Below, in pieces: positions 39,619 to 48,637 of a stretch of DNA of 64,000 nucleotides (positions are counted from its first letter, which is position 1; the number at the start of each line of letters is the position of its first letter). The notes under the pieces are model-generated. The model saw nothing but the letters and a program-made list of their open reading frames with translations. It was not told where the DNA came from and searched no databases. A program made the position numbers and the translations under genes. Origin of the DNA: Pycnococcus provasolii (lineage: Eukaryota > Chlorophyta > Pseudoscourfieldiophyceae > Pseudoscourfieldiales); NCBI GenBank assembly GCA_049487715.1, contig CP150546.1, forward strand, positions 372,001-436,000, read 5' to 3'.

Positions 39619-40180
39619 TCATCATGCCACAGGCTCGATACTTGCGCGATATTCGCCTCGCGGAATTCGGGCATTTCGCGAAACATCAGCTCACCAAGGC
39701 AGTAACGCCGCTCACCCAGGTAGTAGCGCCGCTCACCCGGGTAACGCCGGTAACGGCGCTGGATACCCAGGTAAATCCTGTCTAACTCGGTTGAGATGTA
39801 TCTCTGTACAGTACTGTAATCAGTCTCACTATTCTCCCGTCGCGTACGCCGTTTCTTAAGGTCGTTCACGACTTCTTCTAACCCCTCACGACTTCTAACC
39901 CCGAACCCCGCGTTTCCTCCCTTGCTTGTCCTTGCTGAATTTGTGATTCTTCGCCCTGATCTGAGGCCCACCAGGAAGGAGGCTGCCAGGGGGGGCAGAG
40001 AAAACTACTTAGAAAAATCAGGGGTCGGCGAACTCACTGGTGTCTGGTCGGGGATTTTTAGTGGGCCCTCGTTCAGTCGTTCTCGTCTCGTTCGTCCCCC
40101 TTCAGCCCTTCGTCCCCCTTCGCTCTCTGAGAGGCCCCGCCGCCGCCACTTGGCCATTCTACACATCCACTCCACTCAGC
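39619..40180. other. Intergenic between copia remnant and helicase
   Basis: No gene is seen. It contains imperfect GTA(A/G)CGCCGCTCACCC repeats (about 39699-39760), a TGTACAGTACTGTA palindrome (about 39805-39818), and TTCACGACTTCTTCTAACCC-type repeats (about 39865-39900). The helicase frame is open from GTG 40040, but its first ATG is 40181. Confidence 0.55.
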
Positions 40181-42478
40181 ATGGGGTCCTCCACGCGCGA
40201 TGCGAGTAGTAGTAAGAAACGATCACGTTCGTCGTCAGCGTCAGCGGATGCTCTCGTGCCGGATGCTCTTCTTCAGGATTCGCCTTCTGGTCTGGATACG
40301 CCGATAAAGTCTCCGTCGTCGTTAGTAGGAAAAAAGTCGTCGTCGTTGAAAAAGGAAAAGGCGTCGAAATCAAAGTCTTCAGAACCTTCGTCGAAGAAAG
40401 CTAAAAAGTCTTCGGACGAGAATAATGCAGCATCCTTGCATGATATGGCGCCTGCGCCTGAACCATCAGAGGGCGCCTCAGAGGAGGAGGAGCCCTCGGA
40501 GGAGGCGGACCCTCTGGCCATTTCCAACTTTCGCATCTCGGAAAAAGTCAAGAAGGTTCTCACGGACAAGGGAATCAAGGCGCTGTTTCCCATCCAGGCG
40601 AAAACATTCAACCCCATCTACGACGGAATGGACCTCACAGGACGTGCTAAGACAGGACAAGGCAAAACGCTCGCTTTCGTGCTTCCCATCATGATGAGGC
40701 TCGTCAACGACGGACCAACGAAGGATGCCAGCAAAAGACGAGGACCGCGCGTGCTCGTTCTCGCACCCACGCGCGAGCTCGCGAAACAGGTGCACGCCGA
40801 CTTCGAGCTCGTCGCACGCGCGGAAGGACTGAAAGCAGTATGCGTGTACGGAGGAAGCCCAATGCCGCCGCAGGAGTCTGAGCTCAGGCGAGGGTGCGAC
40901 GCCGTCATCGGAACGCCAGGTCGCGTCAAGGACTTCATCACGCGAGGTACGCTCACGCTCGACAACGTCCTGTTCCGGTGCCTCGACGAGGCGGACGAAA
41001 TGCTCAAGATGGGATTCGTCGAAGATGTTGAGATGATCCTCGGCTGCGCGGGAGGAGAGGGAACCGCGTACGAAGGACAGACGCTCCTCTTCTCCGCCAC
41101 CGTCCCGCCGTGGGTGCGCGACATCGCGCGACGATTCCAGCGTGGACCGGAAAAAACCACGTCCGTCGACCTCGTGGGTACGGACAAGATGAAGGCGTCC
41201 GCGGATGTCAGGCACCTCGCGCTGCCGTGCCACTGGCAGAGCAGAGCTCAGGTGGCGGAGGATGTTGTGCGATGCTACGGTCGCAACGGAAAGAGCCGGT
41301 GCCTCGTGTTTACGGAAACCAAAAATGACGCCAATGAGCTGTCGGGGCAGCTCGCGGATGCCATCGGCGCGCGCGTCCTGCACGGCGACATCCCGCAGGC
41401 GCAGCGCGAGGCGACGCTCAAGGGATTCCGTGACGCAAAGTTCACGATCCTCGTCGCCACCGACGTGGCTGCGCGAGGACTTGACATTGCGGGTGTCGAG
41501 CTCGTCGTGCAGATTGAGCCACCGAAGGACTTCGAAACGTACATCCACCGCTCCGGGCGAACGGGACGCGCCAACACGTCGGGAACCTCCGTCACGCTGT
41601 TCGGGCAGAACAAGTCGTACCTCATGGACAATATCGAGAGGCGCGCGGGCGTGAAGCTCGAGCGTATTGGCACGCCCACCGCGAAAGAACTCGCGCTTGC
41701 CGCAGCGGAGGGTGCGGCTGAGAAGGTGAGAACTGTGCCAGTGGAAGCGAGCCGGCTGTTCCTTGAAGCTGCCGCGGGTCTCATCGAGAACAAGGCGGAG
41801 GGCCTGACGGACACGGACGTTCTCGCGCAGGCGCTCGCTGCCATCGCCGGGCACACGACCGTAACGAAGCGCAGCCTTCTGACTGCGCACGCGGACAGCG
41901 TTACGCTGCTCTTCACGGGATCGAATTTAAGAAGCAAAATTGAGCGCAACGCGTACGTGTGGACCGCGTTGCGTCGCGTCTTGCCGGAGAATCTCGTCGA
42001 CAATGTGCGCCGCGTTAGTTTGCTGAAGGACGGCACCGGAGCCGTGTTCGACGTTCCCGTGGACAAGGTGGACGCTTTCATCACCTGCGCTGGTCCGCGA
42101 TCGGGCGATCTCGGCGGCACGCTCGAGGAGGCGGAGTCGCTGCCCGAGCTTGCGGAAGCGCCCGCAGGAGGAAATGGCGGTGGATACGGAGGCCAGCAGG
42201 GTGGTGGATATGGCGGCGGACGAGGTGGAGGAGGATACGGAGGTGGACGCGGTGGAGGAGGATACGGAGGGGGAGGACGCGGATATGGAGGATACGGAGG
42301 GGAGGACGCGGAGGAGGAGGATATGGCGGCGGAGGAGGACGTGGAGGAGGACGTGGAGGAGGTAATCCTTTTACGCGCTACGGCCAACAGCAGAGTGCAG
42401 GTGGTCGTGGAGGAGGAGGTCGCGGAGGAGGATACCGCCGCTGAACCTAACCGTATAGGAAGTGATTCTTTTTTCTAA
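40181..42478 (+). CDS. DEAD-box RNA helicase with GUCT domain; C-terminal frameshift
   Basis: ATP-dependent RNA helicase of the DDX21/PRH75 (nucleolar) or plastid RH3 type, 765 aa from ATG 40181. After a Ser/Lys/Glu-rich N-terminus come the Q region (FPIQAKTF), motif I AKTGQGKT (about 156), PTRELAKQV, GTPGR, DEAD (about 268), SAT (about 304), RGLDIAGVE and HRSGRTGR (about 457). A GUCT domain (TALRRVLPENLVDNVRRV) lies at about 586-633. The tail begins as GGYGGGRGGG repeats, then at about nt 42300 switches into a Glu/Asp-rich frame. The other frame continues GRGGG...NPFTRYGQQQ...GGRGGGYRR and stops at 42442-42444, as expected for this family. One missing G in the GGGG run at 42299-42302 would explain it. 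No transit peptide is obvious, so a nucleolar location is favoured. Confidence 0.9.
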   Translation: MGSSTRDASSSKKRSRSSSASADALVPDALLQDSPSGLDTPIKSPSSLVGKKSSSLKKEKASKSKSSEPSSKKAKKSSDENNAASLHDMAPAPEPSEGASEEEEPSEEADPLAISNFRISEKVKKVLTDKGIKALFPIQAKTFNPIYDGMDLTGRAKTGQGKTLAFVLPIMMRLVNDGPTKDASKRRGPRVLVLAPTRELAKQVHADFELVARAEGLKAVCVYGGSPMPPQESELRRGCDAVIGTPGRVKDFITRGTLTLDNVLFRCLDEADEMLKMGFVEDVEMILGCAGGEGTAYEGQTLLFSATVPPWVRDIARRFQRGPEKTTSVDLVGTDKMKASADVRHLALPCHWQSRAQVAEDVVRCYGRNGKSRCLVFTETKNDANELSGQLADAIGARVLHGDIPQAQREATLKGFRDAKFTILVATDVAARGLDIAGVELVVQIEPPKDFETYIHRSGRTGRANTSGTSVTLFGQNKSYLMDNIERRAGVKLERIGTPTAKELALAAAEGAAEKVRTVPVEASRLFLEAAAGLIENKAEGLTDTDVLAQALAAIAGHTTVTKRSLLTAHADSVTLLFTGSNLRSKIERNAYVWTALRRVLPENLVDNVRRVSLLKDGTGAVFDVPVDKVDAFITCAGPRSGDLGGTLEEAESLPELAEAPAGGNGGGYGGQQGGGYGGGRGGGGYGGGRGGGGYGGGGRGYGGYGGEDAEEEDMAAEEDVEEDVEEVILLRATANSRVQVVVEEEVAEEDTAAEPNRIGSDSFF

Positions 42479-42638
42479 AAGAAATTGTTGTTCAAAATAA
42501 ATGTTTGAAGTAATAATATGAACTTTTTGGCTTGAGTTGAAATTATTTATGGGAGTGGCGCCGCTGAATGGGCTGGAGTACGGGTAGTGAATGTGAGTGG
42601 TATGAAGGAGAAGCCGCAAACGTAAAGCCTTACAAAGC

Positions 42639-43322
42639 TTATTCACAAAAGAGCGACTCGCGTGTGTCCACGCCAGTCTTGGGGTTCACACCCTTGGCTA
42701 TCTCGCAAAGCTGATTGTTGATATCCTTGCGTATGATGACGTCAGTCCAGTCCGTGTTGTCGATTATCGCATTTTCGAACCGTGCAGACGAGACGATGGC
42801 GTTGGTGAGGTTGGCATTGGTGAGGTTGACACCGTTCATGTTCGCCTGTCCAAAGTTCGCGTCGCTCAGGTCCGCGTCTGTGAAGTCGGCGTTCGTGAGA
42901 TCCGCGCCAAAGAAGTTGACGGCATTCGCCTTCACCTTAATGAACTTGGCGCGCTTGAGCGAGCCTTTGGTGAAGAATTCACCTTTCGCCGCGAGGTCGA
43001 TGCCGCTGTAGTCGTTGTCATCGCACGCCTCCGTGGCGCAGATGGACGTCTGCGGGATAGCGAGTGCGGCGGGTGGGTGTACCATATTCACCAGAGAAGA
43101 TGCCATTATCGCGGGTGTGCAGGACACGGCTACTAGTCCTAACCCCAACCCGCGGAGAGCTCCCAGAGGGCTGACTGCTACTGGACCCGCCGACGATGAC
43201 GACGCCGACGCCGACGCCGACGACGACGACTTATGAGTGCATGACACACGCACACACGACTGCGTTGATGCACGCACACACGACACGCGAGGACACTTGA
43301 GGGCACTCATTGAGAGCGACAT
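42639..43322 (-). CDS. Thylakoid lumenal pentapeptide-repeat protein
   Basis: 227 aa from ATG 43322, resembling the plant thylakoid lumen TL15/TL17 pentapeptide proteins. The Ser/Ala/Arg-rich transit peptide contains a long serine run. A hydrophobic lumen signal and ALA cleavage site (PPAALA, then IPQTSICATEA) follow. The mature domain has A(D/N)Lxx repeats forming a right-handed beta-helix: FFGADLTNADFTDADLSDANF, then NGVNLTNANLTNAIVSS. Paired cysteines near the start and end of the mature protein (CATEAC; QLCEIAKG; LFCE) suggest a disulfide-stabilised lumenal protein. The biochemical role of the family is not established. It converges with the helicase gene. Confidence 0.9.
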   Translation of the reverse strand: MSLSMSALKCPRVSCVRASTQSCVRVSCTHKSSSSASASASSSSAGPVAVSPLGALRGLGLGLVAVSCTPAIMASSLVNMVHPPAALAIPQTSICATEACDDNDYSGIDLAAKGEFFTKGSLKRAKFIKVKANAVNFFGADLTNADFTDADLSDANFGQANMNGVNLTNANLTNAIVSSARFENAIIDNTDWTDVIIRKDINNQLCEIAKGVNPKTGVDTRESLFCE

Positions 43323-43619
43323 GGGGAGAGCCGAGGAGCGAGGGGGAAATGAATACTCGGGATAGGGTACCGGGTACTTCTGATCTCGAACAGTTGGCCG
43401 GGGCGGAGATTTCTTCTACTGTACCAACCACGTCGACAAATCTGGCTCGACAGGTCTGGGGGTTCCGGTGTTCGGGGCAATTGGTTCCGTTCGGGGTTTG
43501 CTGTGGAGGGTTGTTTGTTGCTGTGGACCTTTCATTCCTGGTGGATCGACTTTTTTTCAATGATGTGACTTTTGATTGTGACTTTTGATTTTTTTACACC
43601 GCCGCCCTGTACGTACTTT

Positions 43620-45809
43620 TTACACCGCTGCTGCTCCAAACATCGATGCACTCCGCATCACGCTGACAATTGCCGCACCCAATACGGTGACCAACAACAC
43701 CACAATGCGCCACGTCGTACGCTGCGCACGCCGCCAAATCGTTCCGTACGACTCGTCCGTGAAGTTCTGCACCATCACGAAACATGCCGGCCAGAACCAT
43801 GCAGGAAGCGCGCGGTGGAGTGCCGCACGGAGAAGGTAATTCAGCGTCCACAGCTTCGTGCGAAAACTCTGTATCCTTCCCGGCTGAGAGTACTGCCACG
43901 GATACCCAACAGCCACGAGGTTCACGAGGGCACGTGCGTCAGGCTCGCGCTTCCTGCGGTACCGCGTCGCGGCGTAGCGCCCTATTTCCACGGGCGACGT
44001 CGCGCGATAGAGATCTCGAGAGTGTTCCAGCGCCTCGTCAAGCACAAGCACATCCTCAAGTGCCGAGTTGACGCCTTGGCCCAAGTCAGGAGGGAAGCAG
44101 TGCGCCGCATCACCTATGAGCACGGCGGCTACGCATTCCTCATCACCACGCTTATTAGAATCACGATGAGGAGGAGGTACATATGCAAGTCGATTCGGTG
44201 CCTGTGGTGTTGGGAAGCGCCCGCCGGATGCTGCCACAAAGCGGTCGAGCTCGCCGGGTTCGAGCGCCTTCGACCAATCCACCTGAGGAAACATGTTCTC
44301 CAAGTAGCGTTCAGCACCTCTCACCGTGCTCATGTGCTCCCATACCACGTGATCGTCGTAAGCGATGATGTTCGCCGTGCGCCTCTGCGGCGGCCGCACG
44401 GGCAAGAGCCCAAGGCGCATGCGACTCGGCCCATCAGTCACTGCGCCTCGCACAGAAATCATGCTCGACCCATCTTTTGCCACTTCTGCTGCGTCGTTGA
44501 CAAATCCGAATTGGTCTGAGAGCACGAGCACTTTGTACTTGAGATTCGCAGCGGGAGATGCACGCATGACAGGAGGCTCGAAGTGTCCTCGTGCCCCATC
44601 CGCATCTTCCATCGCCTGGCGTGTTGCGGATCGAGCGCCATCGGCAGCAACGATGAGATGCGGCTTGACGGCCACACCTTTTTCCTCGTCCATCGTTACT
44701 GTCGTCAAGTCGTCGCTGATTTTGACGACCGGTGCCGAACCCGTGTGGAGGGCGATGCGTGGTGCTCGCTTCACCGCATTCAGCAGCGCATCGACAAGCG
44801 CCTGACGTGGCAGCCACAGGCTTTTGGTCCTCTTCGATCGAAAGGTGACCTCACTCGGAGTGATGGTGCCGTCCGGCGTCGCCACCTTCAGCATCAGCTT
44901 GCCGCCGGCAGGCACGCTTCTCGATTCAATGTCATCCATCAGTTCTCCGTCTTCGTGGTCAATCAGCTCGAGCACCTTTCGTCCACGTGCGTCGATGTTG
45001 TAGACAAAAGCTTGATTCAGATCAGCCTTGCTCGGATCCTTGCGTCGCTCAAAGACGTGCACGTCGCATCCGCGCAGATTTGCCATGATGAGCGCGCACG
45101 CAAGACCAGCCGGTCCAGCTCCGATGATTGCGACCCTCATACGACGTTTCGGCGTCGGTCTCTCCTCCTCCTCCCCTTGCTCCGACTGCGTTGCGTTCTC
45201 GTCGTCATCGCCATGTCCTGGTGGCAAGGCGTGCGTTGCGAGATCTTCGACGATGCGCGCTGCACCGCGAGCACGCCATGCCGCGATCCATTCGCGAGCC
45301 TCAGCCACGCGTGCATCTTCCTCCATCTGCCGCTGCTCCGCCTGAGCCCGCGTCGCTCCGTCGAGAGCTACGATCATCTCGTGAAGTTGCCCCTCAAGAC
45401 GGGAAAGGCTGGCACGCACCTGCGAGACTGTCTGCTGCTTGGTGTCGTTAAGATCGGCACGAGCAGCAGCAGCATCAATCACTTCCCCATGAACCACGGG
45501 AACAATCAAACTCGCACGCAGCGTGACTCGATCGCGATCCTCCTGTGAGTGTTGTGAGTGTGATGATGATTTCGAGAGGTCCGCCGTCTTCTTCTTGCCT
45601 CCTCCTCCCGCTCGTCCAACTCGGATGGACGACGACGACGATGGTTTTTTCGTCGTCGTCGTCGTAGTGGTCGTCGTGAGCGTGGAAGAAGAAGAATTCG
45701 CAGCATCATCGCCGTCGTGGTAAGAAGATCCTTCTCCTCCTCGTGTTGTTATGGTAGTTGCTGCGATCCCCCTTCGACGCGACGCCAACGACGATTTCGA
45801 CTTTTGCAT
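43620..45809 (-). CDS. FAD-dependent monooxygenase, kynurenine 3-monooxygenase-like
   Basis: Aromatic-hydroxylase-type flavoprotein, 729 aa from ATG 45809. The frame is open to 46073, but with no ATG (TTG first), so a spliced upstream exon or a longer N-terminus is possible. A low-complexity, Ser/Thr/Lys-rich N-terminus with a coiled coil (about 130-180) precedes the FAD Rossmann motif VAIIGAGPAGLACAL (about 225-240). The second FAD motif DG appears in IVAADGARSATR, and GD in VLIGDAAHCFPPDLGQGVNSALED. A hydrophobic segment near the C-terminus (WRIVVLLVTVLGAAIVSVM) could anchor it to a membrane as in KMO. The KMO-like wording LNQAFVYNIDARG supports that branch. The substrate is inferred only from family resemblance. 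Confidence 0.83.
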   Translation of the reverse strand: MQKSKSSLASRRRGIAATTITTRGGEGSSYHDGDDAANSSSSTLTTTTTTTTTKKPSSSSSIRVGRAGGGGKKKTADLSKSSSHSQHSQEDRDRVTLRASLIVPVVHGEVIDAAAARADLNDTKQQTVSQVRASLSRLEGQLHEMIVALDGATRAQAEQRQMEEDARVAEAREWIAAWRARGAARIVEDLATHALPPGHGDDDENATQSEQGEEEERPTPKRRMRVAIIGAGPAGLACALIMANLRGCDVHVFERRKDPSKADLNQAFVYNIDARGRKVLELIDHEDGELMDDIESRSVPAGGKLMLKVATPDGTITPSEVTFRSKRTKSLWLPRQALVDALLNAVKRAPRIALHTGSAPVVKISDDLTTVTMDEEKGVAVKPHLIVAADGARSATRQAMEDADGARGHFEPPVMRASPAANLKYKVLVLSDQFGFVNDAAEVAKDGSSMISVRGAVTDGPSRMRLGLLPVRPPQRRTANIIAYDDHVVWEHMSTVRGAERYLENMFPQVDWSKALEPGELDRFVAASGGRFPTPQAPNRLAYVPPPHRDSNKRGDEECVAAVLIGDAAHCFPPDLGQGVNSALEDVLVLDEALEHSRDLYRATSPVEIGRYAATRYRRKREPDARALVNLVAVGYPWQYSQPGRIQSFRTKLWTLNYLLRAALHRALPAWFWPACFVMVQNFTDESYGTIWRRAQRTTWRIVVLLVTVLGAAIVSVMRSASMFGAAAV

Positions 45810-46457
45810 ACGAGGACGAGCTGGATGACGACGACCACCACCAAAGGCACCACCACCACCACTACTACCACCACCACGAATTCTTGGTCGTACGGATGAC
45901 GACGACGCAGTGCTCTCATTGAGTACGACGAGAACACAAGAGGCGACACCATTCCGTGAATAAGACGAAGAAGAGGCGGCGCTGTGTCGTGAACTACACA
46001 CAACCAAGTAACCAAACAGCTGACAATGTTCAGGGTGGGAGAACACATATCTACCACCCAAATCTACCACCAAGCTGATTGATTGATTTGCCCTATTGGA
46101 CTGACTGAAGTTGAGGTGAGATTTTTCCGTCTTCCGTTTTCACCCCCCACTGATCAAGGCCAAAGGCCAGGCTGAGCGAGATTCCTCCGGCCCCGTTCGA
46201 AGCATTTCAGTCAAATCCCCGAATGCGAATCCCCGAGTTCCGGGCTGTTTTCTGTGAGGAACGTGCCCTTTTTCTGTGGCCGAAATGCGTCGCGTGATTT
46301 TCGCGTAGTGGTAGATTTTTCCTCCCTAACCTAACGCGCTTGTTCAGTGTTGCACTCTCTTTCACGCCCTTACTTGCGCCCGCGTCCGTCCGGTGACCTT
46401 TGCGGTGACCCGCTCTCCTGATCCAAAGTTTGTTAAAGGGAGTTTGTTGTTGTCGGG
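45810..46457. other. Divergent upstream region, possible missing 5' exon
   Basis: Between the monooxygenase ATG and the DUF3067 ATG. The monooxygenase frame stays open to about 46073 and encodes Gly/Ser/Arg-rich sequence, with CACCAC and GACGAC trinucleotide tracts (45590-45900 area, partly coding). No other gene is supported. Confidence 0.5.
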
Positions 46458-47354
46458 ATGTTGAAGTCCTCCCGTGTTGCTCGTCCCGGCAATAGCTCCT
46501 TGCACAATGGTGGCTACACGTGGTACAGTGGATCACGCGCGCGCGTTCGCGTTCGCGCGTCGCCCTCGAGCGACGGTGGCAGCGACGAGCCGCAGGGAAA
46601 TAATACTGGTGGGGCGTTCGAGTCTGTGCTGGCATCGTTGAAGGAAACAAAGGCGAAATGGGACGCCTTCTACTACAAGGAGATCCGTTTCGAGAGCTGG
46701 GCCCCGCGGTCGTCCAGGGCGTGGAGACTGCGCGACATGACGAGTGAAATACAGGTGAAGGGCGCAGAGCCAGGACGAGCGCAGAAATCGTACATCGGAC
46801 TTGGAGGAGAGGCGGACCTCGCGGCAGAACTTGCGCGTCTCGATGCCCTGGAGAAGGAGGAGGAGACGGCAACGGTTCTTACCGCGGAACGAGATTCGGG
46901 CAGGCCGGCGGACCTCGATGTGCTTTTCTACAACGTCGACGAGCGTAGCCAGGCGTGCGTGGACCGAACTCGTGACCGAGAATTTGACATGGATTCGCCG
47001 CTGAGCGGAGAGGAACTCGCGGATTTGTGCTATTCCAAATATGGAAAATTTCACGACATGGCGCTGAAGCGTGACGACTTTCTAGGACGCAAGGTTTCCA
47101 TCAACCTTTATGTGGGCTTCCTTGGACAGCGCGCTTTCCCATACTCCGAGGCTGATTATCTTGATAAGCTCGACATTATCGCGCAGGCAATCAACACGTG
47201 GGATCAGCCGGCTTTCGTGAGGGCGTTCTTCCAAGAGAAACCTATCCCTCGACGTGGCCTGCCTAGCCGGCCGCGTATGGATACTGCCGTGAGCATTCGT
47301 CTGTACAAGTCAACGACGTGGGATGATAGCTGCCTGGACGGCTATTTCTCATAG
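46458..47354 (+). CDS. DUF3067-domain plastid protein
   Basis: 298 aa from ATG 46458. The N-terminus is rich in Ser, Arg and Val with few acidic residues (MLKSSRVARPGNSSL; RARVRVRAS), consistent with a plastid transit peptide. The C-terminal ~100 residues match the cyanobacterial/plastid DUF3067 pattern: LSGEELADLCYSKYG, KVSINLYVGFLGQRAFPYSE, YLDKLDIIAQAINTW, and the ending PRMDTAVSIRL. The central region is acidic and helical. The biochemical function of DUF3067 is unknown; presence in cyanobacteria and plastid lineages points to a plastid job. It is divergent from the FAD monooxygenase. Confidence 0.82.
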   Translation: MLKSSRVARPGNSSLHNGGYTWYSGSRARVRVRASPSSDGGSDEPQGNNTGGAFESVLASLKETKAKWDAFYYKEIRFESWAPRSSRAWRLRDMTSEIQVKGAEPGRAQKSYIGLGGEADLAAELARLDALEKEEETATVLTAERDSGRPADLDVLFYNVDERSQACVDRTRDREFDMDSPLSGEELADLCYSKYGKFHDMALKRDDFLGRKVSINLYVGFLGQRAFPYSEADYLDKLDIIAQAINTWDQPAFVRAFFQEKPIPRRGLPSRPRMDTAVSIRLYKSTTWDDSCLDGYFS

Positions 47355-47801
47355 GCGATGTGACCATTCTTTTTATCATGTGACCATTCTTTTATCTACT
47401 ACTCGTCAAGAACTAAGTTATGTACCTAGCTATGATGTAAACGTTTTACGTTCAAGATTGATATTTTTCACCGAGTGCTTTGTTCGACGGCTGGCTGGTA
47501 ACAACAAGTCAACAACTGACTGAGCGCTTGATGGTTTACGAGGCAGTAGGGCCATAGGGCCTGGGCCAGACCTTTGGGCCAAACCCCGACCACCGACTCC
47601 CTACAGAGTACAGACCGACCACAGACCGACCCCATTTGGGTATCTCCGAATCGCGTTTTGTGATTTAGATTTTGCCGGGAATTTTTGGGACGAGAACGAG
47701 AATGGCGTCACGCACGGGCCTCACCACTACATCCAACATGGTACTCAACATTACACACGCTCTTCCACTTTCACACCGCGCGCACGTTCCCTCTCACAAT
47801 A
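47355..47801. other. Intergenic, no gene seen
   Basis: This lies between two rightward genes. ATGTGACCATTCTTTT is repeated near 47358 and 47380. GACCGACCACAGACCGACC repeats lie at about 47610-47630. The reading frame of the next gene is open from TTG 47685, but its signal peptide starts at ATG 47802. Confidence 0.5.
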
Positions 47802-48591
47802 ATGTGTTTACGTCAGTGTGTTGTGGTAATGACGGCTGCTGTGCTTGTGAGTCTAGCAGTGCTCATGAGCGTGGGTGTCCATGTGTCGGCGCAGGATGAT
47901 GATGGATTAGTAGTGTTTGATGAGAAGACGTGTGGGACGGTGAAGAAGATCGTGACGAGCGACACGAAAGCGGAGGACCTGGTGGGCGTGACATGGGTGG
48001 TTGGTGACCTCAGATTTGGGCGAGACACCAGGTTCTCGTATGACGACGACTGGCACTTTGTGGATGAAGACGTACCTGTGCAGGCGAGCGGCATACGTTG
48101 TGTGGAAGGTGATTTTGCTATATCAAATACTACGTCGATGGTGGACCTGTCTCCCTTGGCGAACCTCACAGTGATTGGAGGCATCCTGATGATTTACGTC
48201 AACGCCCAGCTGACGACTCTCACAGGTCTCGACGGCATCACGGCCGTCGGAGGCGACCTGCAGATCGAAAGCAACGCCAATCTGACGAATCTCACAGGTC
48301 TCGACGGCATCACGACCGTCGGAGGCGACCTGCTGATCTATAACAACAACCAGCTGACGACTCTCAAAGGTCTCGGCGGCATCACGACCGTCGGAGGCTA
48401 CCTGCAGATCAAGGACAACGCCCAGCTGACGACTCTCGCCGGTCTAGACGGCATCACGACCGTCGAAGGCGGCCTGCTGATCTATAACAACGCCCAGCTG
48501 ACGGATCTCGCCGGTCTCGACAGCATCCCGACCGTCGGAGGCGGCACGTCGATCTATAACAATGCCCAGCTGACTCCTCCTCTAACTCCTG

Positions 48592-48637
<46 letters not shown>

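Noticed and set aside
40478-41890. 470-aa minus-strand frame opposite the DEAD-box helicase
   Set aside because: The plus strand carries all helicase motifs in order. The antisense translation shows no motifs of its own.
41275-42387. 370-aa minus-strand frame with a Pro/Tyr-rich start
   Set aside because: It is the complement of the Gly-rich RGG tail and helicase core; the PPYPPP runs are simply antisense GGYGGG.
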